Positions 26,450 to 37,444 of a DNA stretch of 64,000 bases are shown in pieces. The DNA is from Turnera subulata (lineage: Eukaryota > Streptophyta > Magnoliopsida > Malpighiales > Passifloraceae): assembly GCA_028386065.3 (NCBI GenBank), contig JAKUCV010002500.1, positions 449,200 through 513,199 on the forward strand. Reading direction: 5' to 3'. A model generated the notes under the pieces. The model saw nothing but the letters and a program-made list of their open reading frames with translations. It was not told the origin of the DNA and did no database searches. Each line of letters starts with the position of its first letter. Position 1 is the first letter of the stretch. The position numbers were made by a program, and so were the translations under genes.

Positions 26450-28870
26450 GACGTATGCTTGATCACTCTTCTAATGGGACGATGTAGGCAGCATTATCTT
26501 CATAATTCATTGTTGGATCATCTTCCTCACTATTTTGCTTTTGTGGTCGCACTGATATAGCAGCTTCATCGAGCTTAGCCAAGCACTGCATTGACTGGCT
26601 TCTGCATTATTTTAAGTGATAGCAACAATACTTTGTAGTGTGCTTGCCATGACACTTCAGGTATCTGCTTGCGCTTTATGTGGATCATATTAATGACCTG
26701 CACCTGCAAATGAAACTATAGTATCCTTGTACTCACAAGGTTAAAATAATTACATGTCTACTATACTCCAAGATAATGGAGAGCTTCAGGCTTGATGGAA
26801 GAATTAGAGCAAAAAGATATTTTGTTAACAAGTTTATGGCAAAGCTTCAGACTTAATGTTACTAGCAAGATAAATTGCACTATGCTATGGTACTTCGGGA
26901 CTAGTCCAATTCTTTTATGAGATTTTTCATCTCAAATCCTTCCTTCAAATATAGCATTTGGAGACTTCTTCAGGAGTTCCAAAAAATAACAAAAATGCAC
27001 ATATAGATACGAAACATTAACATAAGTAATAATAAATTCATGCATGTACTTTATACTATGCATACTCAAATTTAGTTTAAACCATATAAAGATCAATTTT
27101 AGCTAAACTTTGTATATTCCTGGGAATTAGTTGCTTCAAGCAACTTGAATCCTTCAGGGATTTTTATGAATATATCATGACTTATGGATCCATCAAAATA
27201 GGCTGTATTGGCATCCATTAGATGCATTTCTAATTCTTTTCATATTATGCCAGACTTATCAAAATAATTGCATCCACCATAGGGGAGTATTTCTCCTCAC
27301 AATTAATACCAGGTCGTTTAGGTAAAACTTTGTGCAATGAACCGTGCTTTGTATTTCTCTACTATAATTTCCTTTTTCGCACAAATACCCATTTACAACC
27401 GACCGGTAGATTTTACACCATCTGGTGTACAGACTACAAGTCCGAAAAATATCTCGCTTCACAAGCGAGTCTAACACAGCCCTAATTATATCTCTATTTT
27501 GGCCAATCATACTGCACCTACATTCACCAATGTAGGTTCATGATCCTCATTTTTATAATATTTAGCGCTATATAAAATAAATGTTCCGTCGACGGTTATT
27601 TCACGTCGGTTCCATCTCATTCCTGACACTGTAATTGAGATCTCATCATCTTCATTTATTTCAGGTACCTGAGTTACTTCTGGAACTTTATCAATTGTGC
27701 CAGAGACCTCTTCTGGAGGATTTTCCTCTTCTTGAGGACTTCAAATTTGAACCTCTACTGGAGGTCTTATTTTCTCACTAGGGCCATCTTTATCTCTTTG
27801 CTCCTTTTTCTCTATCGAGAATTTTTTTTTCTTTGGAACCGAGCACATTCTACGCTTCTGCCGTACTTTGGATTCATTTGCATATTTTAATTATTCTCCA
27901 GGAACATTATTTCGAGCAGGAGCATTTGCAGCTGGTATGGTCACACTTTTCAAATAAATATGTCTGGCAATTGACTTATCAAATTTGCAAATGAATCATC
28001 TTTTGAACTTCAAGTTCATACTATTTCGTTTGAGGATCAAAAAATAGATATTGAATAACATTTTAATTATATCTTGATCCAGCTACTTATTCCATCCCCC
28101 TGATGTTGGGTAAACACTTTAAGCAAATAAGTCTCCAATCTTAAATTAATGGTTTCAACTACTTTGTAACTGATGGAGATTTTTATACCCAACATCTATT
28201 CCTTGTCTTCTATAAGGACCAGTTTTACTATGCTGTGGTGGAGCATTAAATACTGTACAACCAATGGTCTGAAGATGGGAGATAATAGGTTCGTGACCAT
28301 GAATCAATGGGGAGATCTTATGATATCTTATGATATCTTATTGGCTTGATGCACATTTGTTGCGTGTAAAATACCATGTTCTCAAACAGTAATATCTCTT
28401 TAGCAATAGTCCTGCAATCAATTGGAAATGTTCGCCCAGATCGGTTTGGGTTTATTTCCAACAATATACATTATCCATTGAAGAGATATACTAGCATTAT
28501 CAAGACATATAGTCTTACAAGATAATTAGGGATGTGTACCCGCAATTGGCTTAATCATAATAAGCGCGCAATATGCCAACTTGCGTCTAATAAGTACACA
28601 ATAGACCATCTAGTCGATGCATCGATTAAAATCATAAAAGTACCTAGATGGTTAACATGGCAGATTTATTAGTCTGCGTACACTTCCCTGAATTATTTCC
28701 AAAAAAACTTGCTGGTGATACTAGGCCTACCTCATCATAGGAAGGCCAAACAATTAATTTGCAGCAAACAAACACATAGAAATTCATTGATTGTAAAAAC
28801 TTCTGGTTTTTCAACCGAATGAATTCTGTGCATCATTATTGATCCGAGATGGCATAACTGGTCATGCCAA
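26450..28870 (-). pseudogene. Copia pol remnants (GAG-pre-integrase, integrase, RT, RNase H)
   Basis: Read on the minus strand in broken frames. 28870-28620 resembles the GAG-pre-integrase region. 28420-28190 resembles the integrase C-terminal stretch that precedes PQRRLGIYVG-type sequence (here TGPYRRQGI). 27760-27520 resembles the variable linker. 27330-27110 is reverse transcriptase (RPGINCEEKYSP, LEMHLMDANTAYF, IFIKIPEGFKL). Around 26540-26470 there is an RNase H piece with YEDNAAYI. Stops and frameshifts are frequent, so it is non-functional. Nothing like gag was seen upstream. Confidence 0.75.
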
Positions 28871-28888
28871 ACAATAAATCAACAAACC

Positions 28889-30997
28889 AACTTCAAGTTA
28901 GTGTCAGCTTTAGGCTGGTATATGTGCCAGTTTTAGGCTGGATATGATAACTTAGGGAAATTATTTACCAGCTGTAAATTACAATTCTATCAGCCAACTT
29001 CTAGTTGGTCTCAGTCTAGGGCTGTGCAAACCGTGTATTTAATAACTTAAAAATACTAGCTTCAGGATAGTGCATTCCAGCTTCTGACTGGATATGGTAA
29101 GTTTCAATTACTCGAATATTTATATAGCACAATCTAAAGAATAACGCTGGTAAACTTTTCACAACTTGTTTGTTAGCCACAGTAATAGCCTTTTTATTAT
29201 AGAGATATTCAGCATCTCATTCACATATCGTCTCAATACAATATTCGCCCGAAAATAAGAGAGCAGAACTCATTTTTTCATAGTTTATTCATCTGAGGTG
29301 CAACAGCATTCACATACAGTTTTCCACTTTTAATAACACTGCCCCTTGAATGCTGTTGCACTTTGGGTAGGAGAAATTTTGCTCTTCAGGAGTATAATAA
29401 AATTCAAGCTCTTCCAGAGCATAAACATTTTACTCTTCTAGAGCACGTTATACTATAACAAAATTTGTACTCTTCCGGAGTTTAATATATACTCTTCCAG
29501 AGCGTAGTAAACTTATGCTCTTCTAGAGCATATTAATCCTCTTCTCATTTTGAGGTTGTACAATCATATTACTTATGAATAATTTCTGTTTATTAAACAC
29601 GGAATATGTCATCGCATTGTCTTCAGGACAAACGCCAGAGTCATTATTCTAGAAAGAATAGTTTCATGTTCATATTAAAAATTTAGCAATAATAAAATGC
29701 ATGAAATAAACATAATGTAAAGTATAACAATTAATAATAAAGCTGAACATAAAATAAAATCATTCAATATTGGCTTATACCTTGAGGGTATATTGGCTTA
29801 CACCTTCAGGGTAAGCAACGGTTTCATCAATATTAGATTTGCCCTTTAGGGACATTTGATAACCATTTACTCGATGCCTTGTTATAAGGCCTATTTGTGT
29901 CCAATCGAATGTTCATCAAAATTATTACATACAATCGCATTCACTTCAGGGAATGGAGCAGCGCCAATTCGACGGGATCCATAATTTCCTTTTATTACTG
30001 TAAGTGGGAGTTTCTGTACTCTTCAAGAGTATATGCTCTTCCAGAGCGTAGATATATGATCTTCTAGATCATAGTAAAGCATGCGTTCTTCAGAAACATA
30101 TTCAAACTTATGCCCTTCTGGAGCGTGTTAATCTTTTTCTCATTTCGAGATTGTACTATCATATTATATGTGTAATAGTTGACATCCACACATATAATTC
30201 TCCCCCTTGGATGTCAATTTGCATTGTCTTCAGGACTAGTGCCTGACCCATTATTCTAGAAACGATTATAAAATGTTGTAAAGTAAATAAAATAAAATAA
30301 AATAAATCTGAACATAAAAACTGAACATAAAATAAAATTATTCAATATATATTGACTTGCACATTCAGGGTAAGTAAGATAAGAACAGTATCCATCTTTG
30401 TGATGGTCATACAATATCCATCTTCTTGATGGTTATACAATATCCACCTTCTGGTGGTCATATCTCTCTTCAATTTTCAACAAAGATCTGCGGGATCTTT
30501 TGGCAATAAGACATCCAGTCTTTGCTTTATTGTCTCTTTTATTGAGTCTTCTAGACTCTTTTATTTAGTCTTCCAGACTATTATCATTTAAATTCATTTC
30601 CACATTTAATGCCCATAATAAATTTCTTCCGGAAATTCTAAGGGCCTCGGATATCTGTAATATTAACATAATGCCAAAAATTAAATAAATAAAAGACTTA
30701 AATAAAAATAAATAAACATGGGCCTTTTATTAATTAGCCCAATTATAAGTAAATAAGCGAAAATTAAAAGCAATGGGCCTTGTACGAGCCTAACCAAAAC
30801 GTAAATTGAAGCGATAAATTAAATATGATGGGCCTTGTATGAGCCCAAGCCAAACGTAAATTAAAGCAAGAAAATAAATACCATGGGCCTTTTCATAGTA
30901 CAATAAAATAACCAAAAATTAAATGCGATGGGTTTTGTATGAGCCCAAAATGTAAATTAAAGCGAGAAATTAAAGACCATGGGCCTTTTCATAGCCC
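28889..30997. repeat. Array of short dissimilar hairpins with a shared CTTC loop
   Basis: At least 25 short inverted repeats with 4-7-bp stems. Examples: 28994 CCAACTTCTAGTTGG, 29077 CCAGCTTCTGACTGG, 29408 GCTCTTCCAGAGC, 29516 TGCTCTTCTAGAGCA, 29618 TGTCTTCAGGACA, 30057 TGATCTTCTAGATCA, 30392 CCATCTTTGTGATGG, 30418 CCATCTTCTTGATGG, 30444 CCACCTTCTGGTGG, 30544 GAGTCTTCTAGACTC, 30566 TAGTCTTCCAGACTA, 30621 AATTTCTTCCGGAAATT. Stem words differ while the loop is mostly CTTC plus one or two bases. Towards the right the type changes to GGGCC...GGCCC forms. The array lies between Copia pol and the 5' LTR, where gag would be expected. Similar but weaker hairpins lie at 26640-26960. Confidence 0.75.
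29380..30260. repeat. Diverged tandem duplication, about 600-bp period, within the hairpin array
   Basis: Segments near 29408-29660 and 30010-30260 match in order: ACTCTTC hairpins, CTCTTCCAGAGCGTAG, a TGC(T/C)CTTCT hairpin, TTCTCATTT, an ATCATATTA stretch, GCATTGTCTTCAGGAC and CATTATTCTAGAAA. Offsets are 595-607 bp. Stem words differ between the copies at some hairpins. Confidence 0.6.
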
Positions 30998-31000
30998 AAT
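30719..31000. repeat. Degenerate tandem repeat with GGGCC...GCCC hairpins
   Basis: Six copies of about 46-57 bp, each opening with ATGGG(C/T)(C/T)TT at about 30718, 30772, 30829, 30883, 30929 and 30979. Several can fold, for example GGGCCTTGTATGAGCCC at 30831 and GGGCCTTTTCATAGCCC at 30981. A/T-rich spacers contain AAATTAAA and GTAAATT. No coding content. Confidence 0.6.
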
Positions 31001-31100
31001 TGTAATTTAAATAAAAACATAAAATATGCTTACTCGATAAATCTTTCAGCAAAAATATATATAATATATCATACTTATGCCCGGTTATTATTCCGGTATA

Positions 31101-34100
31101 TGTAACGACCCGGGTAAAATTTTCGTGATTTTACCGAGTTGTTTTAACTCTTACTGTGTTGAATAAATTTTCATCACGGTTAATCGAGCATTCTACCATT
31201 CCGAGAGTTTTACCGAGCATGATCGATCTTTGGAACCTAAACCCGAAAGCCACTGATGCTTCTGAAGGTACCCCGAGTTTATCGAGCTTCGGAAATCGAT
31301 ACCAAGAGTTACTCGAAACTCCCGAGAATTCTACATGGCTTATCGAGCCTCGGTTTTCAAAACCGGGACTTGGACAACGCTCAGGAGAATTAACTGGACT
31401 TTTCGAGCTTAAGTTGTATTTTCGAACACAGGACGGAATTTGACAGAAAGATGGATATGCCCCTATGCTTTGAGCAGACTAAAGCCGGAACGGAGGACAT
31501 CGACGGACAAACGAATTGGCCGACGCTCGAGACGCGTTTCTCCCTCCCGGGCTAACTCATCCTCTCTCCCGTTTCTTTTCCTTTTCTCATTTTCCTACTC
31601 CCTTTCTTTTTCTTTCTTTTTCTTTTCCTTATCTTTTCCTTATTTTTCTTTTTCCCTTTTCTCTTCTCCCTTTTTCTTTTCTTTTTCTCCTCCATTTTCT
31701 TTCTTTTCATTATCTCTTCTCCACCGACACCGCCCGTGACCAACCGGCCACCCACCTCCCACCATCTCCACTTCTTCTTTTCCTTAATTTATCTCCTTTT
31801 CTCCTCCACCTTCATCCTCTTTATTTCTCTCCTCTCATCCTCTCCACCGAATCCTTCACTGTCCTCCCCTGCAACAAGGCATCGCCGCCTCTGCCTCCGA
31901 TCTCTGCCTCGCTCACAGCCGCTGCAGAGCACAGACGGACGACGCCACGGCCGCCCGAGACGAGCTCGACACCACTAGGGGACTGAGCTCGAGCCGCCAC
32001 CGCGCAAAAGGGGGGTCTGATTCCTTCTCCTCCCCTCTTCTGCCTCTGCGACCAAACGATACCGCCGCCCCTGCTCTGCTCGCAACCGCCGCCGGACGAG
32101 ACAAGCTCGGTTGTCACCCACAATCCGTCACTGCCGTCGGTGCTCCTTATCCCGCCGCCCGATTCTTCTTCTCCTCTGCGACTTGCGCTGCCATCGGGGT
32201 AAGTGTTGCCCGCCGAACTCATCTCCCTTTCCCTGTGATAGTTGTGCGGTTGTACTAATCAGGTTTTGGGTGTTGTTGATTGTGGTTCTGTTCGCTTGAA
32301 TCGGGTTGTATGCTTCTGTGTGAAGCTTGTGTTGTTGACCCGGCTGTGATGACGCCGTTGGGGCTGCTATGGCGGTGGTGATGGTGTTGTTGATTTGTTT
32401 CGATGGTGGTTTTGTGGCCGTGGGAATGGTGAGTGTGATGGTGGCCGGGATGATGTTCTGGTGGTGAGGTATGGGTGTTTTGAAGGGTGACGAACAGTGA
32501 CAGTGGAACTCTTGGGCTGCGTGAACAGTATTGTGGCCGAAATCCGGCGAGGTCCCGGTGTCTCGGGAATTTTCCAGCGAGGCTTCCGGGATAGAATCCG
32601 ACGATAGTAAACCTTTGGGTAACTCCTTGGACTCTTTTTACACCTTGGCTCGGGTTTGGGCTCGGTTTGCACAACGGACTCGGAAACGGGCCGAACGTGC
32701 GGAGGCCCATGTTCCCGTGACATATATGTGTGCGTTTGACGGACCTAATAACGAAACCGGTGGATAAGTAAAATAAGTAAAATATGTGGAGTATCATATA
32801 ACTAAGTGGCTAATGATTTAATTTATGGATTAATAACGATAACATCTTTTTAGATTTAACTATGTATCTAAAAATCTAATATATATAACGTGCATAATTT
32901 ATTTATGATCAGATTGTGCTTGGTTAATTTACTATGCCATCTGATGGTCTATTACTAACTTTATAATATTACTACACACTGGATATTGTTAACGTAATAA
33001 TTGCATTATTGTTTTGATTAAATATTATACATCCGTTACATTATTTAATGAGCCATAGTATTAATATTAGCTTTACCCTATTTATAATTACCGATTATAT
33101 AAGAATATATGTACTTGTGAATATTCTTTCCTGCAACATTACATTATAATTATTTTATGTCATATATCGATTATGTTAATTTATGACCAGAGGAAATAAT
33201 TCTATTTAACGATTTTATTTATCAAATATAAAACTTATATGCCCATTATGATATATTTGTCGGATGCACTATTTTAATTACTATAACTGTCGTATACATA
33301 ATTATTATTTTATTGGGAATAATTATTTTATAAAATGCTATCTATAAGTACTTTACGGGGTTATAATTATTTTACAGCCGTAAAAGCAATGTTTAATGGA
33401 AACAGTTTGGAAACGACGATAACGATGTTAATTGTGGATAAGCCGAATAATAAATTAATCTCATGCATTGCATTCTTCGATGTGCATTATAAGTGATTGT
33501 ATGTGTTGACATGATATAGGGATAGACAAAGCCATATGGATTATGTGTCGGTTTCAGAGACATACAAGGTGAGGTTAAGTAAATATTTACATGCAGCCCG
33601 TGATATCAAGTTGCTGTTTGTTTACTGTGTGCGATGTTGCTGGTATGATACTTTGTGGCTGTGAATGGTTGTTTGTGGTGAATTAAATTAATGATTGATG
33701 CTGATGATGTTATTGGTGATGTTGGAATTGTTGGTATAAGTAAGTTATTATTATTGTTGTTGGCTGTGAAATTGTGTGAGTTGAGTACCGGGGATACTAG
33801 TATGGGAACAGTTTGGAATAAGTTGTATTATCCAGACAAGCGGAGAGGCTGCGAGCCTGCTCGGGACAATGAGTGGATGGTTGGTCAATAGTATTGTGGT
33901 ATCAAGACTAAAATGGTAATGTTAATAAAATGGAAACACTTAGACATTTAGTAAGTCACAGTTAAATGTTGGAACAGCCAGATGGTGGTCTTTTATTTTA
34001 TGGTGCTGGGGGAGAGTGTGCTTGGGGTCTGCTCCCTGTCTGTACCAGTTATTATTTTAGGTGCTGGGGGAGAGTGTGCTTGGGGTCTGCTCCCTGTCTG

Positions 34101-34733
34101 TGCCAGATATACGTGGAGGTACCAGGGCGGGGTCCACGGGCTAGCTAGCTTGACTACCAAGCGACGACCATCATTTAACTTGTGATAGGGGCCCTGGTAA
34201 TAAAATTGGAATAGCGTGTCTAGAATCACAAGTGTGTCATTTACGAACCTTAGTTGATTGTTGGTGATGTGACTTGGGTATTTACGGTTGTTTGTATATG
34301 TATATTTGCTTATGGGTTTTACCTGGTGGGCACTTCGGACTCACCCCTCACCTGCGGGCTTTCATCCCGTAGGTTGAGTTATTTGTGGTTCAGGTATGTC
34401 GCATTCCAGACAGGCTGCGGCGTTAACCCTTGGACAGGACTTGGATCCATAGTTTGCATCAGTGTCGCATGCAGTGTCTTTGTGAGTTTTTAAGTCTTCC
34501 GCTGTGCTATTTATTGTTATTGTTGGGCCTTGGGCCGGTTATGATGTTATTGATGATCCCGGGTTGGGGTAATATGTTTTGATGTTGGGCCGAAGGGCCA
34601 TATTGTTTTTTATATTTTGGGCTGTTGAGCCAGTCTACTGTTGTTTACACTGCATGCTGGGCTTGTTTGGTTGGGTCATTACAGTTCCGGCACGTGTTTA
34701 CTATGTACGGTAAATACGGGTCGGGGTGTTTCA
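31101..34733 (+). mobile_element. Solo LTR, Tekay/Del-like Ty3/gypsy
   Basis: 3,633 bp from TGTAACGACCCGGG to GGGTCGGGGTGTTTCA, with an exact duplication, GTATA, at 31096-31100 and 34734-34738. It is in the opposite orientation to the other Tekay-like LTRs here. Long ORFs at 31.4-32.8 kb are low-complexity Pro/Ser/Phe or Arg/Gly strings on both strands and are not credible genes. It landed in gypsy-LTR-like sequence inside the Copia. Confidence 0.85.
34003..34107. repeat. 58-bp tandem duplication inside the solo LTR
   Basis: GTGCTGGGGGAGAGTGTGCT and the following GGGGTCTGCTCCCTGTCTGT occur twice, 58 bp apart. The related LTR at 38908-42720 has this stretch only once (reverse strand, about 39503-39555), so the duplication is specific to this copy. 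Confidence 0.8.
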
Positions 34734-34738
34734 GTATA

Positions 34739-34814
34739 TACTTTTGATAATATCATTTTCAAAATTATTTCCATGATTATTATTTTCTCAAATTATATTT
34801 TTTTATTTTCCAGA

Positions 34815-34881
<67 letters not shown>

Positions 34882-35400
34882 CGAGCTGGATCTTGAATAG
34901 CGCAGACCTTGGGCCTTGAATAGTACAACCCAGTGACTTAAACAGTGCAGCCCAGCCCAGCCCAGAAGTTGCAGTCGGCCCGCGGGTCAAACCCGACCCG
35001 GACCACGACCCGTCCGGTTTCAACCTCTGGCGAGTGCTCACGGGTTCTGTGACGGGCGGCGCAACGAGGCAAGGGCAGCGGCACGAGGCGTGACAGGCAA
35101 CGCGAGCGACGAGGGAAGGTGTTGCTGCCGGAGGCCGTAGGTGGCGGTGCAGCAGGAGGCAGAAGGCGCGGGGAGAAAAAGAACCCACGAGCTTCCTCGT
35201 CGAGTCATCGTCTCTTGCCGGCGCGTCCGGCAGCGGCAGCGACGGGGAAAGGCTGTGGTAGGAAGGCGACGGCACGAGCTGGCTCCTGGTGCCGATGGTG
35301 AGGCGAGTAGCAGCCCGGACTCACGGTGAACAGTAGCAGTGAGCTCAGGTGTTTTTTTTCTGGGTTTTCTTCACGGTTTTGGTTCGTTTTTCAACTAAGA
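34739..35400 (-). mobile_element. Gypsy-LTR-like fragment inside the Copia
   Basis: Outside the nested solo LTR, sequence just before 31100 (TTATTATTCCGGTATA) and after 34738 (CTTTTGATAATATCATTTTC, a CCCAG-rich stretch, then a GC-rich stretch) resembles the middle of the LTRs at 20991 and 60069. Neither LTR terminus is present. It may be a truncated insertion or sequence picked up by the Copia. The ORFs here are compositional artefacts. Confidence 0.45.
34814..34880. repeat. (ATT)n microsatellite
   Basis: About 67 bp of uninterrupted ATT repeats inside the gypsy-LTR-like fragment. Confidence 0.95.
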
Positions 35401-35438
35401 AATTCTTCTCCGGGTAGATGCACATCGTGCTGATAACG

Positions 35439-35687
35439 TGTTGTAAATACAAGGATTATTCACACTGTGTGAAGGAAGATGAAATGATGAGGAGATTGAG
35501 AAAAAGAAGAGACCAGTAGCAGAAGTAGCAGAAGAAACGGCAGGGGAGGAAAACTCAGTTTTCTTCTTTCATTTGTATATTTCTTACACCATGATCAATA
35601 GCATGAGTAGCGTTTTATAGCAAAACATCTCTGCTAAAATACAAAACTATGGTAGGTAAATAGATAAAATGACATTCATTTATAACA
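35439..35687 (-). repeat. Copia 5' LTR (right copy)
   Basis: 249 bp, paired with the copy at 26027, and followed on the right by the target duplication CCAAT. On the internal side the minus strand continues CGTTATCAGCACGATG, the likely primer-binding site. Confidence 0.85.
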
Positions 35688-35997
35688 CCAATAATATTAT
35701 ATAAATCTTTAAAATATTATTACATTATGATTATAAAATTTATAATTTAATTTTAATGTATGAGAAAATCTAATTATATATCTATTTGCTTAAAAAGCAT
35801 AAACTTCAAGCAAATCTGTAGACTTGTTAGAAGTAATAGGTTCACCCGTGAGTCAAATCGAACCAGATACAATTGTAAATGGATTCAACACGACACAACA
35901 TGATTACTAAATGGGTTGAATCGGGATAAGGAATTAAAACCGTTTACCTCTTCCATCAAACACAAACAAAACACGTCATTACGAGTTGCCATGTCTA

Positions 35998-37218
35998 CCC
36001 CAAATCACACCCAGTAATACCAAAAATCAATCTATTAATTTATATAACAACGCATTTTTTACAAAAAAAAATCAATTTATTAATCAAAAACATACCCAGC
36101 TTAAGGCCCGTTTGATATCGTTTTTGTTATTAAGTTTCTTAAATCAAAATCTTATTCGCCTTTATAATTTTAAATTAATAAAAATTGTTTAAGAACAAGA
36201 GGAGGCGGTACCAAATGTTAGCAACACATATTTTTACCCAAATCTCTTATACATTCTGGATTCTGAGTTCAAACAACTTGGAAGAAAGTGTTGTCCTTGT
36301 TTGCATGATTATGAGGAATTAAGGGATTTAGTTAAAATCTTAAAAGCAACTATACCTCGAAGGCTCTAAAGCTCAAATATATTTATTAATATACCAAAAG
36401 AATATACTAATTGATACTTCCTGAATGTGGAATTAAGGTTAATATGATAAATTATCTTGTCTGTGTCGTCAAGTTGAACAAGGAAGTCGAGGTCTTTCGC
36501 ACAAACGGATGACCAAAGACTACAAAGGGTTTTTGGAAAAAGTAAGAAAAGCTCCCCTGGCTAGTACCAAATAGCGGTATGCATGTAAAGTATAAGGGAG
36601 TATATATATAATTTCACCAAGAAAGAAAAAGTATATGGAAGTAAACAGTGATTTTGGTGGTCAAGATTCACTAAAATACCATTTGAAAAGCATACAATGG
36701 TCACACCTTTTCCTTCCGAATTAAGAATTAAAAGCCACCACCACCTGTTCCTTCCCATTCCACCTGTGAGTGCGCTTCGCCACTACCTTTTCAACTTTAA
36801 GCCTACCCTTTTTTAAAAATTTTTTTACACCATATATAGAAAAGCCAAAACTGTAAATGAGAAAAGCAAACCTACCGGAAAAGTGAGAGAGATTGCCTGG
36901 GTTTATGTATATTATTTAATATTTACGCCAATGCATTAATCGTTTTCTTCTCTGTTAAGGATATTAAAAATCAGTGACATATAGTGGGATACAAAGTTCA
37001 ACGCGGACAAAGAATATTGTAAAAACCGACTTGGGTTGGGATGCAAATTCCTCTAGTATAATTGGGGATTCTTTGGCTTAATTTTAATGTCTGGAATATC
37101 TGCAAAACTAACAAGGAAGAAGGACTGGGAGAAGTCTAAGGTTGTGATCCGGAAGACTCTCCGATGCTTAAGTTAGTAAGGGAGAATTTCTCTATAAATT
37201 TGAGAACTTAGAAAGAAG
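35998..37218. other. AT-rich intergenic sequence, no gene seen
   Basis: About 1.2 kb with only short chance ORFs. A TCTCTATAAATTTGAG box near 37190 could belong to a degraded LTR, but I could not find its boundaries. Confidence 0.4.
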
Positions 37219-37242
37219 GAGAGTTTTGGAGAGAAGAGAATT

Positions 37243-37420
37243 TTTTTTTTTTGAGAATCAAATTAACATTTTCATTTCAAACAGAGTTAGGAGAAGTCCT
37301 AACAACTATTACAAGAATCAGCAAAGAGCATAACAAGTACTCTGCTATACTAGGAAAAGAAACAATCCAACAATGTCAATTGGCAACAAGCGCCACAAAA
37401 CATACTAGGGGACAAGAGGT
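37243..37420 (-). mobile_element. 5'-truncated LINE insertion
   Basis: A 178-bp insert ending (minus strand) in TTAATTTGATTCTC plus a poly-A tail (T run from 37241). The flanks are near-identical 24-bp repeats at 37219-37242 and 37421-37444 (core GAGAGTTTTGG and GAGAAGAGAATT, one mismatch), as expected for target-primed reverse transcription. No coding remains. Confidence 0.75.
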
Positions 37421-37444
37421 GAGAGTTTTGGGGAGAAGAGAATT

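Larger units (their letters stand above)
26027..35687 (-). mobile_element. Decayed Ty1/Copia retrotransposon
   Basis: Two 249-bp LTRs (26027-26275 and 35439-35687), TGTTGTAAATAC to TTTATAACA, lie in direct orientation with an exact TSD, CCAAT, at 26022-26026 and 35688-35692. The orientation is minus: next to the left LTR the minus strand reads CAAGGGGGAG, a polypurine tract, and beyond the right LTR it reads CGTTATCAGCACGATG, a Copia-type primer site. The inside holds broken pol, an array of small hairpins, a gypsy-LTR-like piece and a nested solo LTR. Gag and protease were not found. The two LTRs differ at only a few positions despite the decayed interior. Confidence 0.85.
25821..35997. mobile_element. 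hAT-type non-autonomous element, interrupted by a Copia
   Basis: The segments 25821-26026 and 35688-35997 join into a sequence that aligns, in reverse orientation, along most of the hAT-type element at 41772-42343: shared GTAGGTATAGGTCA-type start, TATTTAAGGCTAAAG, ATATGAGAAAATCTAATTA, CTATTTGCTTAAAAA and the right end GCCATGTCTA. The left terminus is lost or degraded next to the LTR at 24362-25820. I found no octamer duplication. Non-coding. Confidence 0.55.

Noticed and set aside
28889..30997. CRISPR-like array
   Set aside because: Palindromes differ in sequence, the spacers are irregular, and the context is a eukaryotic retroelement.
31440..32797. Several ORFs of 95-180 codons in the solo LTR
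   Set aside because: CT-rich and GC-rich low complexity open on both strands.
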